From: a virus
Direction: 5' to 3' (one strand)
IMG/VR virus record: IMGVR_UViG_3300046009_002208
Coordinates: 1 to 33,728 of that record
DNA length: 33,728 bases
The notes under the pieces: model-generated
Told to the model about the DNA's origin: nothing
The model's input: only the letters and a program-made list of their open reading frames with translations
The model's database searches: none
In this document: positions 32,668 through 33,728 of the stretch, in pieces
Layout of the letters: every line of letters begins with the position of its first letter
How positions within the stretch are numbered: the first letter of the stretch is position 1
Program-made: the position numbers and the translations under genes

Positions 32668-32952
32668 TCACTTCGTCCCATTGCCGAAAAATGCCGCGAT
32701 ACTTTTCGCGTGTTTTTTCATGCTTTGCAGTTTTCCCTTTCTGATGGCTAACACTTCCCCACAATTCCACGCGGCAATTACCGCTTGTTTTCCGCGTTTT
32801 TTGCTGTAGGTATCGCCATTGCTGCATTGTGCGATGGCAAAGTGTAGAAAGTCGCCGTTCTTACACGCTTCCTTGATTGCTACGGTTACACCGTACACGG
32901 GAAAATGATAAACCTTGCAATCATTGTGCATCTCAAAAAGTTGCTTGTTCAT
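32668..32952 (-). CDS. Hypothetical protein, 94 aa
   Basis: The frame starts at an ATG with GGAG 8 nt upstream and ends at TGA. I do not recognise the family. The product is basic and has four cysteines (C12, C30, C43, C64 by my count). It is compact, with no membrane segment, and its lysine-rich C-terminal third (YSKKRGKQAVIAAWNCGEVL, AIRKGKLQSMKKHAKSIAAF) could bind nucleic acid. It lies just after the tandem decamer array and before the 52-residue gene, all in the same direction. The DNA has no CTAG and codon use unlike the virion genes, so it belongs to the upstream (early/middle) module. Confidence 0.7.
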   Translation of the reverse strand: MNKQLFEMHNDCKVYHFPVYGVTVAIKEACKNGDFLHFAIAQCSNGDTYSKKRGKQAVIAAWNCGEVLAIRKGKLQSMKKHAKSIAAFFGNGTK

Positions 32953-32980
32953 GCTATTTGCTCCAAAAAATTGAAAAACG

Positions 32981-33080
32981 GGGGTGCTACGGGGTGCTAC
33001 GGGGTGCTACGGGGTGCTACGGGGTGCTACGGGGTGCTACGGGGTGCTACGGGGTGCTACGGGGTGCTACGGGGTGCTAC
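32981..33080. repeat. Ten exact tandem copies of a 10-bp repeat
   Basis: GGGGTGCTAC occurs ten times in a row with no variation (GTAGCACCCC on the transcribed strand). The first transcribed copy contains the TAG stop of the exonuclease gene; the rest fills most of the 124-nt gap before the 94-residue gene. The sequence has no self-complementarity that would make hairpins. It could act as an iteron-like protein-binding array or a variable-length spacer, or it could be a recent slippage expansion. Confidence 0.97.
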
Positions 33081-33728
33081 TTGGCGATAAACCCATGACG
33101 CAATTGATAATCCCGCCAGTTATAAGGTTTGATTTTTTCACGCCATTTTTTGCGCTTGAGAATGGCTCTCAAAATCGGCAATTCATAATCAATACAATCC
33201 TCGATAGATGTATGTGGCTCCGGGGGCAACATGCCACCGGAAAGAAAAGACGCCATTACTTCCGCGTTAGTTTGATACGTGCAATTGCGCAATTCCGTGG
33301 GCGGATTAATACAATGATTATCCAAAACAAACGCTCGAAAGGCTTTCGTGCTCCCAAAGTGACCGATAGCGGCGTGCCATAAACAGAATTGATCGGTAAA
33401 GATGGACAAGTCAATTCCGGTTTTTTGGCATTTGTCTTTGTCAAAAGCAAGATTGAAAGCGGTTACACTTGGAGAATAAGTTATCATTGCTTGCATAAGC
33501 CATTTATTAATGGCCGATACACTCGCAAGCATTCGTGTTCCATTATTCAAATGTTCCACGTAATTCTGATTCCGTTTCTCCAATCCGCGTTTTGTCCAAA
33601 TTTCGTCTTTGGAATTAACATCAAAAAACAATTCTTCCACGCCGAAAATGCCCTTGATTAATACGGCGATTCTTTTATGAATTTCCCCATTTCTATCAAC
33701 GATAATGGCGCCAAAATCAACCACCTCT
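33077..33728 (-). CDS. DEDDh-family 3'-5' exonuclease (5' end cut)
   Basis: The frame is open to the right edge; the GTG at 33722-33724 is internal, because the codon before it (GAG, Glu) is still in frame and the family needs a further N-terminal strand. The visible 216 codons begin EVVDFGAIIVDRNGEI, the stretch that follows the first (D-x-E) motif in DnaQ-like exonucleases; that motif would lie outside the window. Motif II is FNLAFDKDKC (N-x2-FD) and motif III is HTSIEDCIDYELPIL (H-x4-D), the histidine form typical of DEDDh enzymes. A phage DNA-metabolism, proofreading or degradation role is likely. The C-terminal 30 residues are basic. The stop lies inside the decamer repeat array. Composition differs from the virion genes (no CTAG). 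Confidence 0.78.
   Translation of the reverse strand, partial: EVVDFGAIIVDRNGEIHKRIAVLIKGIFGVEELFFDVNSKDEIWTKRGLEKRNQNYVEHLNNGTRMLASVSAINKWLMQAMITYSPSVTAFNLAFDKDKCQKTGIDLSIFTDQFCLWHAAIGHFGSTKAFRAFVLDNHCINPPTELRNCTYQTNAEVMASFLSGGMLPPEPHTSIEDCIDYELPILRAILKRKKWREKIKPYNWRDYQLRHGFIAK

Noticed and set aside
32877-33382. Plus-strand frames encoding GATGCYGVLR repeats
   Set aside because: They arise from the 10-bp array, which has no stop on the plus strand; no start signal or known family, and opposite to all neighbours.
32449-33466. AAGCGGT cores resembling Pasteurellaceae DNA-uptake signals
   Set aside because: Three short partial matches (near 32449, 32480, 33459), only one with the CAAGCGGT core; too few to name a host.
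1-33728. tRNA genes, CRISPR arrays, insertion sequences, integrase, lysis genes
   Set aside because: Looked for by pattern and product; none seen. The only direct repeats are the 10-bp array and the in-gene 129-bp repeats, which lack spacer-repeat organisation.

Overview
This window is the late (virion) gene block of a tailed double-stranded DNA phage with a long, non-contractile, lambda-type tail (a siphovirus). Every gene I can support lies on the minus strand, so transcription runs from the right end (33728) to the left end (1). Host: probably a proteobacterium, judging from the lambda-like tail genes, the sigma70-like promoters and the Shine-Dalgarno signals; the sequence does not name it. 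The tetranucleotide CTAG is very frequent in most of the block, which argues against a typical enteric genome.

Right end (about 32.1-33.7 kb): a DEDDh-type exonuclease gene cut by the window edge, ten exact copies of a 10-bp repeat, two small unknown genes, and a roughly 370-bp AT-rich leader with a long inverted repeat. This part has no CTAG and looks compositionally different from the rest. Packaging and head (20.5-32.0 kb): terminase small subunit, a beta-rich virion protein unusually placed between the terminase genes, terminase large subunit, HNH packaging endonuclease, portal, a fused protease/major capsid gene with a probable internal start, a large beta-helix fibre with 43-residue repeats, a 37-residue repeat protein, a fibre-adaptor-like protein, head-tail connector and neck protein. 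Tail (2.3-20.4 kb): tail terminator, tail tube, the G and G-T chaperones joined by a programmed frameshift, a 1731-residue tape measure, then M, L, K, I and a 2620-residue J tip protein, in the lambda order. Left end: two fibre/spike genes, the last cut by the window edge.

Three nearly identical sigma70-like promoters (CTTGATTTTAT...TATAATG) divide the block: one before the terminase small subunit, one before HNH-portal-capsid, one before the tail terminator and tail genes. An intrinsic terminator preceded by two mutually exclusive hairpins follows the capsid gene, and smaller hairpins follow other abundant products, suggesting that relative expression is set partly by RNA structure. The most notable finding is that the tail chaperone frameshift must be +1 (or -2), not the usual -1, and that the 25-nt shift window contains UUU_CGU, the core of the influenza PA-X +1 shift site. 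I found no tRNA, CRISPR array, integrase or lysis gene.
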